DNA of 64,000 nucleotides, taken from Vibrio caribbeanicus ATCC BAA-2122 (GTDB lineage: Bacteria; Pseudomonadota; Gammaproteobacteria; Enterobacterales; Vibrionaceae). The position numbers were made by a program, and so were the translations under genes. Positions within the stretch are counted from its first letter, which is position 1. Every line of letters starts with the position of its first letter. Positions 30,956 through 40,200 of the stretch are shown here, one piece after another. Under the pieces are notes generated by a model. It was not told the origin of the DNA. It searched no databases and saw only the letters and a program-made list of their open reading frames with translations. The DNA is taken from positions 87,469 to 151,468 of the forward strand of contig NZ_AEIU01000091.1 in assembly GCF_000165125.1 (NCBI RefSeq). Direction: 5' to 3'.

Positions 30956-32206
30956 TCAATCGTAACGTGCCAGACTTAATTCTTCGATATATTCACGGCC
31001 TTGTGATACCACCGCCTCAGTTAATATATCGGCTGAGCCACAGGCTAACGTCCATCCCAATGTTCCGTGGCCGGTGTTGAGATACAAATTTTTAACCGGT
31101 GTTGGACCTATAATGGGGGGGCCATCTGGTGTCATGGGGCGTAGCCCAGTCCAGTAGTCAGCTTGAGTAAAGTCTGTACCTCTGGGAAATAAGCTATTGA
31201 CACAATGGTTGAGAGTGGCGAGGCGTTTACCCGGTAACTTTGTGTTAAACCCCGCAAGTTCAGCGGTTCCGGCAACACGGATACGGTTATCAAAGCGAGT
31301 CAAAGCCACTTTATATGTTTCATCCAGAATGGTTGACCTCGGTGCAAATTGATTATCTATTACCGGTAGGGTGAGTGAATAGCCTTTTACGGGGTAGATA
31401 GGCGTATGAATCTTTATGTGTTTCAGTAGTGCTTTTGAGTGACTGCCTAAGGCAACCACATACTGATCAGCGGAAAATTGTCCCTTGGAGGTCTCAACTG
31501 AGGTAACTTGATTTTTTTTGGTATGAATACGGGTTATTGATGTATCAAAAAGAAACTTTACTCCAGCGGCTTGAGCGAGTTTCTGCAACTGCTGACAAAA
31601 TAGGAAGCAGTCTCCGGTTTGATCATCGGGTAAGTGGAGGCCACCGACCAGTTGTCCCTTCATTTGCTCTAATCCAGGCTCTTTGGCCAAGCAAGCAGAG
31701 CGATCGAGTAGGGAAAAGGACGTATTGTTTGCCTCTAATACAGCAATGTCTTTTTCTATATCTCTCAATTGCTCTGGCTTGCGGAAAATTTGCAGAGTTC
31801 CCTTTTTACGACCTTGATATTGCAATTGGTATTTTTCATTGAGTAAATCCAAGCATTGCTGACTGCGTGCTGCGATGGTCAGCATTCGAGACTTGTTTAT
31901 TTGGTAGCGATCAAGACGGCAATTCGAGAGCATTTTTCCACACCAGTTAACCATCTCTAGGCTTAGTTTGGGGGATACCTTTAACGGGGCGTGGGTGCTA
32001 AATAGCCATTTCATCGCCTTTAGTGGAACACCTGGCGCTGCCCAAGGAGAGCTATACCCATAAGATATCTGTCCTGCATTAGCGAAGCTGGTTTCTTTGG
32101 CGGCGCTATTTTGTCTATCGATAACAGTCACTGAGCAACCAGCTTGAGATAAATACCAAGCACTGGTCAGCCCGATAACACCACTCCCTAGAACGATTAC
32201 TTTCAT
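30956..32206 (-). CDS. dadA: DadA, D-amino acid dehydrogenase
   Basis: This FAD enzyme oxidises D-amino acids, mainly D-alanine, to keto acids and feeds electrons to the respiratory chain. The dinucleotide-binding motif VLGSGVIGLTSAWYLSQAG is at residues 5-23. The C-terminal FAD region has GLRPMTPDGPPIIGPT and NTGHGTLGWTLACGSA. The 416 residues match the E. coli enzyme. GAGGGA precedes the ATG. A LysR gene diverges 102 bases upstream and an alanine carrier lies downstream, forming a D-amino-acid use locus. Confidence 0.92.
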   Translation of the reverse strand: MKVIVLGSGVIGLTSAWYLSQAGCSVTVIDRQNSAAKETSFANAGQISYGYSSPWAAPGVPLKAMKWLFSTHAPLKVSPKLSLEMVNWCGKMLSNCRLDRYQINKSRMLTIAARSQQCLDLLNEKYQLQYQGRKKGTLQIFRKPEQLRDIEKDIAVLEANNTSFSLLDRSACLAKEPGLEQMKGQLVGGLHLPDDQTGDCFLFCQQLQKLAQAAGVKFLFDTSITRIHTKKNQVTSVETSKGQFSADQYVVALGSHSKALLKHIKIHTPIYPVKGYSLTLPVIDNQFAPRSTILDETYKVALTRFDNRIRVAGTAELAGFNTKLPGKRLATLNHCVNSLFPRGTDFTQADYWTGLRPMTPDGPPIIGPTPVKNLYLNTGHGTLGWTLACGSADILTEAVVSQGREYIEELSLARYD

Positions 32207-32308
32207 TGTATTCCCTCACAGTTTTAGGCTTGGTATAGGATGGTGGATTTACATTGATATGACTATGGATAAAAATTAAAGCCACCTTTTAGTTTTTTTA
32301 AAACCTTT

Positions 32309-33208
32309 ATGAAAGCATCAGTATTACAAGGCGTCCACTTTGTTTGCCAACTATCGGGATACACGAGCCTGACCAGTGCGGCAAAAGCACTTAACTTAAC
32401 GGTTGGAGCCATTAGTCAGCAATTGCAAAAAAGTGAGCAGGATTTGGGGTTTTCTGTGTTTGAACGCCATGCAAGAGGGATCCGGCTTAATGATAAAGGG
32501 AGGCAACTGGTCAAAATCACTCAGCCATACTTCACTTCTATTGAAAACTGCGTCAATAAAATCTCAAAGCACCATGAAAGACAAGAGGTGTATTTAAAAC
32601 TGACCCCTTCGTTTGCGTTCAAATGGTTGGTTCCTAGGTTGGAGGTGTTTCACAGAATGTATCCTGATATTCAGATACATACTTTTGCTGAGGGAGCGAT
32701 TGTCGACAGTGAGTCGAGAGATTTTGATCTTGCAATAGATTATGGAAAGATACCCTACCAAAAAAACAATGCAGAGCTGCTTATGAAGGAGACTCTGACA
32801 GTAGTAATGAGTGCAGAATATTTTGCTCGGCATCGCTTTGAAGCAGATGATTGGCAAGGAGTGACACTACTGCACGATGCGATGCCATGGCACGATGCTG
32901 CTAAGGATTATGAATGGTCCTATTGGGCTAAAAAAAATCATCTTACGTTTGATACTACAGGTGGGCATTTCTTTAATCGAACCGATATGGCGATGTCTGC
33001 TGCTGAAGCAGGGGTAGGGGTGGCATTAGCGAGAGGGGCATTATTAGGTAACGAGCTAGAGCAAGGTAAGTTGATCGCTCCTTTTGGTTCGATTGATGCT
33101 CATGCAGGCTATTTTATGCTCACTCAGAACGAGAGTTGCGCTGTTCGGCATTTTAAATCTTGGTTGAAAGAGCAAGTTAAGGGGAGTGAGATTAACCACA
33201 CTCCCTAA
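32309..33208 (+). CDS. LysR-family transcriptional regulator
   Basis: The N-terminal winged HTH (about residues 10-65: SLTSAAKALNLTVGAISQQL, then FERHARGIRLNDKG) and the substrate-binding domain are typical of LysR proteins of the GcvA type. It has 299 residues. It is divergent from dadA with a short shared promoter region, so it probably controls dadA and perhaps the AGCS carrier in response to an amino acid. The effector cannot be read from the sequence. Confidence 0.9.
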   Translation: MKASVLQGVHFVCQLSGYTSLTSAAKALNLTVGAISQQLQKSEQDLGFSVFERHARGIRLNDKGRQLVKITQPYFTSIENCVNKISKHHERQEVYLKLTPSFAFKWLVPRLEVFHRMYPDIQIHTFAEGAIVDSESRDFDLAIDYGKIPYQKNNAELLMKETLTVVMSAEYFARHRFEADDWQGVTLLHDAMPWHDAAKDYEWSYWAKKNHLTFDTTGGHFFNRTDMAMSAAEAGVGVALARGALLGNELEQGKLIAPFGSIDAHAGYFMLTQNESCAVRHFKSWLKEQVKGSEINHTP

Positions 33209-33212
33209 ACAA

Positions 33213-33938
33213 TTAGGCAGCGTTTGATAATGAGGCGAGAAACGCTTGCTTGCGATCATCAAAGCGTTCAACAAGATCATCAATGGCGCTCTGATCATAA
33301 GGCTTTAGACCACTCGCGACCATTCTTTTCATGCCTTTTCCAACGGCTTGACCATCTTCTTTAAAGGTGAAATTTAACGTTACCAGCCCACGTTTACCTT
33401 CAACATCGAAGCTAGCCCCTGAGAATTCGACTTCTGGGTGGCAGAGATTTAATCGAGAAAATTCAACTTCCATACTTTCGTAGATAACTAAAGGCCTTTG
33501 GCAATTGATCATCATTTGGGCTTCTTGCATTAAAGGCACCATGATGTGCGGAAAGTTCATACCGGAAAATTGAACATAGCTTGTGATAACGTGTTCGATA
33601 AAGGCGCTGTTGACGTTGACATCACCTTCACGCGACATCTGTAGGTACTCTTTACCATTGTTGTCTTTGAGTGCACTTTGTTTTTCACACTTTTTATCGA
33701 TAGACAGAGCGATCCCATCTCCCACCATACCAGAGAACTCAAAGCGCATCTTTTGGCTGATCCCTTCTTTACTCAAAAGGACAGCAAAAAGAAGATCACC
33801 CGGCACGCAGAAACGCTTGCTGTCTTCATCGTGGATATGGTTAAAGTCACCGGCCACTTTCTTAGCAAAATAGCTTGCCTGTTGACGGGTAAATTGAAAC
33901 TGGTTGTTATCTTGAGAAAAATAAGGAGTCAGAAACAT
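33213..33938 (-). CDS. DUF3581 protein
   Basis: I recognise this 241-residue protein as the DUF3581 family known from vibrios and relatives, function unknown. The N-terminal segment AGDFNHIHDEDSKRFCVPGD resembles the catalytic-loop region of MaoC-type hot-dog-fold hydratases, so an acyl-CoA or acyl-ACP related role is possible but inferred only. It converges with the LysR gene with a four-base gap. Confidence 0.75.
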   Translation of the reverse strand: MFLTPYFSQDNNQFQFTRQQASYFAKKVAGDFNHIHDEDSKRFCVPGDLLFAVLLSKEGISQKMRFEFSGMVGDGIALSIDKKCEKQSALKDNNGKEYLQMSREGDVNVNSAFIEHVITSYVQFSGMNFPHIMVPLMQEAQMMINCQRPLVIYESMEVEFSRLNLCHPEVEFSGASFDVEGKRGLVTLNFTFKEDGQAVGKGMKRMVASGLKPYDQSAIDDLVERFDDRKQAFLASLSNAA

Positions 33939-34184
33939 AGGTATCGTTGTATGGTAAAAACGGGTGGCAAGTATATCTCAACTTATTCCTTTAAATGGTC
34001 TATCCAGATACTAATATCAATGCTTATCTTTTGTGACTATGTTTTGGCTGTATTTGAGCTTTAGATACACTTTGCTGAATAATAGTGTGAATCTAGCCAC
34101 ATTTTTGATGACTTTTTAATCAATGCATGGCAAAGACTGATATCAACAAAATCTGGTTTGATTCTAGATATGCAAGGAAGACAA

Positions 34185-35456
34185 ATGAAAGATGAGACGC
34201 TATCCATCCACTTTGGCTATGAAACCGATCCGGTTACGAAATCGGTGGCGACACCCATATACCAAACGGTTGCCTATGAGTTTGACAATGCTCAGCACGG
34301 GGCAGACCTTTTCAATTTGGAGGTGCCAGGCAATATTTATACTCGTATTATGAACCCAACCAATGATGTGCTGGAAAAACGGATGGCGGCACTTGAGGGG
34401 GGGATCGCAGGACTTGCGGTTAGTGCCGGAAGTGCAGCGATTAATTATGCGATTCTAACCCTTGCTCAAGCTGGCGATAATATTGTGACTGCGCCACAAT
34501 TGTATGGTGGAACCTATACCTTATTTGCTCATATGCTGCCGAATCAGGGTATACAGGTCAAATTTGCTAAAGATGATACTCCTGAAAGTATTGCCGAACT
34601 GATTGATGAAAAAACCAAAGCGGTTTTCTGCGAGAGTATTGGCAACCCAGCTGGTAACATCATCGATCTCGAAGGGGTTGCTAATGCTGCCCACCAAAGG
34701 GGCGTCCCAGTCATTGTCGATAACACAGTGGCTACACCAGCATTGTGTAAGCCGATAGAGTTTGGCGCTGATATTGTGGTTCACTCACTAACAAAATACA
34801 TTGGTGGTCATGGGACAACATTGGGGGGAATGATTGTCGACTCTGGTCAATTCCCGTGGTCAAAATACCCAGACCGTTTTGCCGTCTTTAGTCAACCAGA
34901 ACCTTCTTATCACGGTGTCGTATACAACGAGGCTTTCGGCAACGCGGCTTTTATCGGGCGTGCGAGAACGGTTCCAATGAGAAATACCGGGTCAACCCTC
35001 TCTCCAATGAATGCCTTCATGCTACTCCAAGGTTTAGAAACACTCCCTCTACGCATGGAAAGGCACACTGAAAACGCCATCAAGGTAGCTAACTATCTAG
35101 AAAAAAATGATAAAGTGAGTTGGGTGAGTTATGCGGGACTGACCAATTCACCGTATCATGCACTGGCGGAAAAGTACGTTAAAGGTAAGCCATCAGCGAT
35201 CTTGTCTTTTGGTTTAAAAGGCGGCTATGACGCCGGCGTTCGATTCTATGATGCACTTAAAATATTTAAGCGTTTGGTTAATATTGGTGATGCAAAATCA
35301 TTGGCGTGCCACCCTGCTTCGACGACTCATCGTCAATTGACACAAGAGGAGCAAAAGCAAGCTGGTGTCTCTCCTGAGATGATCCGATTATCGGTTGGGA
35401 TTGAGCATATTGATGATATTCTAGCGGATATTGCACAGGCTCTAGAGAGTCAATAA
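34185..35456 (+). CDS. O-acetylhomoserine (thiol)-lyase / MetY-type PLP enzyme
   Basis: This is a Cys/Met-metabolism PLP enzyme, most like O-acetylhomoserine sulfhydrylase, which makes homocysteine or methionine precursors from O-acetylhomoserine and sulfide or methanethiol. The PLP lysine is in VVHSLTKYIGGHG, and IYTRIMNPTNDVLEKRMA and the C-terminal SLACHPASTTHRQLT are typical. The ATG at 34185 with AAGGAAG upstream gives MKDETLSIHFGYETDP and 423 residues; the TTG at 34158 is less likely. The neighbour hairpin at 35464 separates it from the converging acyltransferase gene. Confidence 0.9.
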   Translation: MKDETLSIHFGYETDPVTKSVATPIYQTVAYEFDNAQHGADLFNLEVPGNIYTRIMNPTNDVLEKRMAALEGGIAGLAVSAGSAAINYAILTLAQAGDNIVTAPQLYGGTYTLFAHMLPNQGIQVKFAKDDTPESIAELIDEKTKAVFCESIGNPAGNIIDLEGVANAAHQRGVPVIVDNTVATPALCKPIEFGADIVVHSLTKYIGGHGTTLGGMIVDSGQFPWSKYPDRFAVFSQPEPSYHGVVYNEAFGNAAFIGRARTVPMRNTGSTLSPMNAFMLLQGLETLPLRMERHTENAIKVANYLEKNDKVSWVSYAGLTNSPYHALAEKYVKGKPSAILSFGLKGGYDAGVRFYDALKIFKRLVNIGDAKSLACHPASTTHRQLTQEEQKQAGVSPEMIRLSVGIEHIDDILADIAQALESQ

Positions 35457-35463
35457 AGTGTTC

Positions 35464-35490
35464 GCAGAGCTAGAATTACTCTAGCTCTGC
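35464..35490. terminator. Hairpin between metY-like and acyltransferase genes
   Basis: GCAGAGCTAGA (35464-35474) pairs perfectly with TCTAGCTCTGC (35480-35490) around ATTAC. It lies in the convergent gap. There is no U-run, so it may be a symmetrical terminator of weak type. Confidence 0.55.
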
Positions 35491-35503
35491 AACTCAGGGA
35501 AAG

Positions 35504-36265
35504 TCAGTCACTGACTTGATTTAAGGGTTTGTGTTGCTGCTGTTCCAATCGAGCGACTTCTTCATCAAGTTCAGCGATCCGCTTTGCCATTATAGTGTGG
35601 CAGTGCTCTGCTAGGTGCCTTGCGTCGCTTAATCGGTAATCTGATACGTCGATGGGGTCCAACATTTCACAAATAACAATACCATTATTACGACGACCTA
35701 AATCAATCTTGTTGTGCATTGAGCTTACAACCATAGGAGTGATAGGAACCCCTGCTTCGATCGCCATCCTAAATGCCCCCGTTTTGAAAGGCAGCAAGCC
35801 TCGCCCTTTACTTCGCGTACCCTCAGGATAAGCCCAAACAGAAAGGTCTCTTTGATGAATAGCTTCTGCAACTTGCTTAATTGTGTCCCGAGCTTTGGAT
35901 TTGTCTTGACGATTAATCAAAATATTACCGGTGATCCAATACAATTGACCAAAAAAAGGAACCCAAACTAATTCTTTCTTGCCCAAGGAGACCGTTCTTG
36001 GCCTGAGCATCCCAGGGGAGGTCACAAAGTCGTAAACATTTTGATGATTGGAGATGTAGACACTTTTATTGGGTGTTGGAGCTTTTTCCAGTCCACGTTG
36101 CACAAGTTGAAGGCCTAGTAATTTGTGCAATTGGTTAAACCAGCGACAGAAAAAGTACACATGCTTTGGGTTTCTCGGGCTAAATAAGCAATAGACCAAA
36201 GCGAATAGGCTTGTAAACACAACGAATAACGCTGCCAACGATAAGCGGAAAATACTTAATAACAC
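35504..36265 (-). CDS. plsC: 1-acyl-sn-glycerol-3-phosphate acyltransferase (PlsC family)
   Basis: The enzyme makes phosphatidic acid from lysophosphatidic acid at the inner membrane. The catalytic H-x4-D motif is in SNHQNVYDF, the glycerol-phosphate-binding motif is YPEGTRSKGRGLLPFKTGA, and GVPITPMVV follows. An N-terminal membrane segment (about residues 4-27) is present. It has 253 residues from a GTG start with GGAG upstream. Vibrios can carry more than one PlsC-type protein, so the symbol is a family assignment. Confidence 0.9.
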   Translation of the reverse strand: MLLSIFRLSLAALFVVFTSLFALVYCLFSPRNPKHVYFFCRWFNQLHKLLGLQLVQRGLEKAPTPNKSVYISNHQNVYDFVTSPGMLRPRTVSLGKKELVWVPFFGQLYWITGNILINRQDKSKARDTIKQVAEAIHQRDLSVWAYPEGTRSKGRGLLPFKTGAFRMAIEAGVPITPMVVSSMHNKIDLGRRNNGIVICEMLDPIDVSDYRLSDARHLAEHCHTIMAKRIAELDEEVARLEQQQHKPLNQVSD

Positions 36266-36432
36266 ACGCTCACTCCAATGACTTGAACCACTTTATGTGG
36301 TCATTCTACTCTGTAATGCTGGAGTGTTAACTCTATCTCAAAAAAAATGCAACTAGTTTAGAGTTTTATGCTGGAAATATCAGCAAAGCAGTTTGGCGCG
36401 TTGCGCTAACAAGTGCTAGGGAAAAACGATGG

Positions 36433-36485
36433 GAATAAAGCCAAAGAGCAAACTAAACGTCTGTTGGCTTTATTCGAATTAGAAA
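36433..36485. terminator. Inverted repeat downstream of the chorismate mutase gene
   Basis: GAATAAAGCCAA (36433-36444) pairs perfectly with TTGGCTTTATTC (36474-36485) with a 29-base loop. It lies 18 bases beyond the stop of the secreted chorismate mutase gene, read leftward. The large loop and poor T-tract make terminator function uncertain. Confidence 0.4.
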
Positions 36486-36502
36486 AGTTCTACGCCTTTA
36501 AT

Positions 36503-37051
36503 TTATTGTACTGTCGTCTTTTTTTGCACTTGGATTTTTGTTAGTGCATTAAATAACATCTTTTTATCATTCTCAGAGAGGAAAGGTGACGTTAATGTTT
36601 GGCTGAACTCTTTAATCTCAGATGGTTTAAATGCGCCACCGTGATTTAAAAAGTCTGCCAGTTCCTCGTTTAATTTTGCTCCGAGATGAATCAGTTTAGG
36701 GCGTATCACTTCTTTAAGATCAACTGGAGTTTTATCGCTAGGTGCACTTAGCAGATCGGCTCTGTAGCGATATTGAATCGCTTTAGCTGCAGAAATTTGC
36801 GCTTGAAAGAATCCTGACACACTCTCAATGTCCAACCCTTCTTTTTGCGCAGATAGGCTGGCTTTGTCTAAGACAACCAATTCTCTTGCAAGATCTTCAA
36901 TTTTTATGCTTTTTTGGGCTTTGTATAAAGCAACATCTTCCATATAACTCAAGCGCTCATTGATGGTCTTGAAAATATCGCTGGATTTTACTGCAGCGCT
37001 TGCTTGAAAGGCAGTCAAAGTCAAAAAGAGTAGGCTAAGCGTTCTAAACAT
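36503..37051 (-). CDS. Secreted (periplasmic) chorismate mutase, AroQ-gamma type
   Basis: A signal peptide (MFRTLSLLFLTLTAFQASA) is followed by an AroQ-type helical core. Conserved positions are visible: the arginine in INERLSYMEDVALYK, the lysine pair in YKAQKSIKIEDLARE, the RE-like pair in ARELVVLD, and AAKAIQYRYR with the glutamine near the active site. The reaction would be chorismate to prephenate in the periplasm. It has 182 residues, matching known exported chorismate mutases. GAGGA precedes the ATG. No other aromatic-pathway gene is nearby, so the physiological role is open. Confidence 0.75.
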   Translation of the reverse strand: MFRTLSLLFLTLTAFQASAAVKSSDIFKTINERLSYMEDVALYKAQKSIKIEDLARELVVLDKASLSAQKEGLDIESVSGFFQAQISAAKAIQYRYRADLLSAPSDKTPVDLKEVIRPKLIHLGAKLNEELADFLNHGGAFKPSEIKEFSQTLTSPFLSENDKKMLFNALTKIQVQKKTTVQ

Positions 37052-37463
37052 GATGTCCTCGTTGTTGGTTATGTGATTATCATTTTATGGTATGACCGCC
37101 TATTTTGAACACTATTTCATTTTAAAATCAAGGGGTAATCGTATATTTATTCTCCCCTGTTAATACTCCTTAATATCTTTTGAAGCATACAAATAAGATT
37201 TATCTTGTCTTTTTTATCAATATTTTTTGGTCCCGCCGCTGTTTTTTGTCCTCCATAAGCTGTCCTTTCTCAATTTTGAGTCAGGTGGTGTTAACTATTT
37301 TGATATTTTTAGTGATTTTCAACAAATAAATAGAGTTTTTATTCTATAAAAAGTTGGTGGTTTTTTCTGCGTTATATATAGCTATTAACTTCATTGCTTA
37401 TTACTGGATGTGGTGAGTTATGAAGAAATAATGAATAAAATAGCTCTATAAGGAATCGAGCAG
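37052..37463. other. AT-rich upstream region of the protease gene
   Basis: No gene, repeat or clear terminator is seen in these 412 bases. They must hold the divergent promoters of the chorismate mutase and subtilase genes, but no element is strong enough to name. Confidence 0.3.
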
Positions 37464-39815
37464 ATGCACAACATCGCAAATAAAAACAAGGTAATATCCA
37501 CATTATCAACATTAGCATTGGCTTTGGCTGGAACCTCAAATGCTGTTTCCGCGTCTTCAATGGGGATTGATGAGGCAGATTTACCGACCAAATATATTGT
37601 TAAATTCAAAGATAGGGCCAATGTCCCTATGCGCCTATCCGCAATGTCTCTTGATGGGGGCTCCTCCAGAGAAACGCTACTTGAGGGAGTTCAAGCGCGT
37701 CAGGTTGAAAAACTGGGGGCAGATACTCTCTACAGTATTGAAGCGGATGAATCGCAAGTCTCTGCGCTGCGTGAAAATCAACAAGTGGAGTATGTGGAAG
37801 TTGACCCTCCAAGATATTTGATGAGTGAGACTACCCCTTGGGGATTCTCTGCAGTGAATGCTCAAATACTCAGTGATTCTGCTGCTGGAAATCGCACCAT
37901 TTGTATCATCGACTCTGGTTACGATCTTACCCACAATGATTTAAGTGGTAATAATGTGAAGGGGAGTAATGATACAGGAACGGGCTCTTGGGCGTCACCC
38001 GGAAACAATAACGCGCACGGAACTCATGTGGCAGGGACTATTGCTGCTATCGCAAATAATGAGGGCATCAAGGGTATTTTGCCTAATCAAAACGTTAACC
38101 TCCATATAGTCAAAGTATTTAACGAAGAAGGCTGGGGTTATTCTTCTACCTTAGTCAAAGCCATACAAACCTGTGCGGCGAACGGCGCGAATGTGGTGAA
38201 CATGAGTCTTGGGGGCAGCGAGTCCAGTCGAACCGAGGAGCGAGCTCTACAAAGTTTATACGATGAGGGAGTATTGTTAATCGCGGCAGCTGGTAACTCT
38301 GGTAATACTGCGCACAGCTATCCCGCTTCCTATGACTCGGTCATGTCAGTCGCTGCTGTCGATAATCATAATGATCATGCGGCTTTTTCTCAGGCAACCG
38401 ATCAAGTTGAGATCGCGGCTCCAGGAGTGGCTATTCTATCAACCGTCACTGTTGGTGAGGGGGTTTTAGCCGATATAAATATTGATGGTTATAGCTATTT
38501 TGATCGAGGTATTGTGCCTCACAATAGAAAAATTCAAGTCAGAGGGAGGTATCAAGTTGCTCCAATCGCGGGTTCTGTGACTTCGCCACTTGCGCAATGT
38601 GACACCTCCTCCGGCCGTTATAATTGTGGTGATATGACGGGTAAGGTTTGTCTGACGGAGCGTATTGAAAACCAACGCACGGGAGTTCGTCCTGAAATTA
38701 ACCCAGTCAAAGCGTGCTACGCAGCTGGAGCCAAGGCGGCGATTGTTTACAGTAATGCCGATTTACCCGGGCTACAAAGTCCTTTTTTACTTGATAACGA
38801 GGATAGCTATCCCATTGTTTCAGTCTCTATAGACAGAGCCTTGGGACTTGAACTCGTTAGCAAGTTAGATCAAACAGTCACAGTGGCAACCACCACAGGT
38901 GAAGATTATGAATACTATAATGGGACGTCTATGGCGACACCTCATGTTACAGGCGTAGCTGGGCTTGTTTGGAGTTATCACCCAGAGTGTTCTGCTAGTC
39001 AAGTGCGAAGAGCCTTAACCGCAAGTGCAACGGATATTGATGTGTCAGGGAGAGATAATCGCACGGGCTATGGGCTAGTTAACTCTGATGCGGCTAAATC
39101 TTACTTAGATTCAGGCTGTAATGGCCCTAAGAGCGATGACACTGTCTTAAAAAATGGCGTAGCTAAAGAGTCATTAGCAGGTGATAAGGGGACAGGCGTT
39201 ATCTATCAGTTTGAGGTTCCTGATAACGCATCACAAGTGTCTTTTACTCTGTCGGGTGGACGTGGCGATGCCGATCTGTATGTCAGCTTTGAAAGTACTC
39301 CAACCACACGTCATTACCAATGTCGTTCTATTGAAAGTGGAAATAATGAATCGTGTCAGTTTGACGTTTCATCTGCTGGAACGTATCAAGTTTTGGTTTA
39401 TGGTTATGAAAGCTACTCAAATGTCAAACTTGAAGCCAAACACAATGGCTCTGATACAGGTGATAGTGTACCTTTGAGCTATGCCAACAACGAGTCGATT
39501 GCGATTCCAGATTACAATCGCTGGGGTATTAAAAGTGAAATCGATGTTCTGCGCTCTGGTCAATCTGGTGTTGTGAACGTTGATCTTGATATCACGCACA
39601 GCCATGTTGGGGACTTATTGGTGACTTTGGTTGCGCCTTCTGGCGACTATGTTGTCTTGCACGATAACGAAAATGGTCGCTCAAACGATATTCGTGAAAG
39701 TTATGAGGTTAATTTTTTGGATACGGAATCTCAAGGAATTTGGACGCTGAGAGTGGTAGATTCAGAACGACAAGATGTCGGTAAGCTTAACCATTGGTCT
39801 TTAACGTTTAAGTAG
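37464..39815 (+). CDS. Secreted S8 subtilisin-type serine protease with PPC and P domains
   Basis: This is a secreted endopeptidase. Order of parts: signal peptide (about 1-30), I9 propeptide (about 42-117, TKYIVKFKDRANVP to VEYVEVDPPRY), S8 catalytic domain with D150 (CIIDSGYD), H185 (NAHGTHVAGT) and S489 (NGTSMATPHVTG), an inserted PA-like region (about 330-455), a pre-peptidase C-terminal domain (about 565-660, DADLYVSFES) and a proprotein-convertase P domain (about 675-783, HSHVGDLLVTLVAPSG and GIWTLRVVDSE). The arrangement suits type II secretion. A free I9-like protein gene starts 9 bases after its stop. Confidence 0.93.
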   Translation: MHNIANKNKVISTLSTLALALAGTSNAVSASSMGIDEADLPTKYIVKFKDRANVPMRLSAMSLDGGSSRETLLEGVQARQVEKLGADTLYSIEADESQVSALRENQQVEYVEVDPPRYLMSETTPWGFSAVNAQILSDSAAGNRTICIIDSGYDLTHNDLSGNNVKGSNDTGTGSWASPGNNNAHGTHVAGTIAAIANNEGIKGILPNQNVNLHIVKVFNEEGWGYSSTLVKAIQTCAANGANVVNMSLGGSESSRTEERALQSLYDEGVLLIAAAGNSGNTAHSYPASYDSVMSVAAVDNHNDHAAFSQATDQVEIAAPGVAILSTVTVGEGVLADINIDGYSYFDRGIVPHNRKIQVRGRYQVAPIAGSVTSPLAQCDTSSGRYNCGDMTGKVCLTERIENQRTGVRPEINPVKACYAAGAKAAIVYSNADLPGLQSPFLLDNEDSYPIVSVSIDRALGLELVSKLDQTVTVATTTGEDYEYYNGTSMATPHVTGVAGLVWSYHPECSASQVRRALTASATDIDVSGRDNRTGYGLVNSDAAKSYLDSGCNGPKSDDTVLKNGVAKESLAGDKGTGVIYQFEVPDNASQVSFTLSGGRGDADLYVSFESTPTTRHYQCRSIESGNNESCQFDVSSAGTYQVLVYGYESYSNVKLEAKHNGSDTGDSVPLSYANNESIAIPDYNRWGIKSEIDVLRSGQSGVVNVDLDITHSHVGDLLVTLVAPSGDYVVLHDNENGRSNDIRESYEVNFLDTESQGIWTLRVVDSERQDVGKLNHWSLTFK

Positions 39816-39824
39816 GGAATGTCT

Positions 39825-40160
39825 ATGAAGAAGCGCACTTCTTTAGTTGTTGTCACACTGTTTGCATCCGTAATGTTTTGGGGGGAAGTCAGTGTTGCAG
39901 GGAATCCAGCTTTTTCTGTGAGCGATGAACAGACTATCGCGACTGAGCAGCCAAGCCGCTTCTTTGTGAAATATCACAAAGGCAGTGAGCAACAGGTTCG
40001 TGAAATATTGGCATCTTATCAGCTTGATATTGTCGATATGCTTGAGGAACAACAGGTGTTTGTTGTCTCTGGTGAGACAGACGCCGTTAATGCCTTGAGT
40101 AGTAGCGAAGGGATAGATTACGTCGAGCCTGAACCAAAGCGACAATTATATTCGCAATAA
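39825..40160 (+). CDS. Stand-alone I9 propeptide-like inhibitor/chaperone of the subtilase
   Basis: This 111-residue protein has a signal peptide (MKKRTSLVVVTLFASVMFWG, cleaved near VAG) followed by a single I9-type domain: RFFVKYHKGSEQQVREIL, then IVDMLEEQQVFVVSG, then IDYVEPEPKRQLYS. The end of the domain matches the prodomain end of the upstream protease (VEYVEVDPPRYL). The second ATG at 39825, with AGGGA six bases away, is preferred over 39819. It is co-transcribed with the protease, so it is probably a secreted inhibitor or folding helper for it. Confidence 0.8.
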   Translation: MKKRTSLVVVTLFASVMFWGEVSVAGNPAFSVSDEQTIATEQPSRFFVKYHKGSEQQVREILASYQLDIVDMLEEQQVFVVSGETDAVNALSSSEGIDYVEPEPKRQLYSQ

Positions 40161-40192
40161 AAGAGCGCCCATTAAGGGCGCTTTTTTTTATA
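40160..40192 (+). terminator. Terminator after the protease-I9 pair
   Basis: AGCGCCC (40164-40170) pairs with GGGCGCT (40176-40182) around ATTAA, flanked by an A-run and an eight-base T-run. It also serves the converging BCCT gene. Confidence 0.88.
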
Positions 40193-40200
40193 TACAAGGT

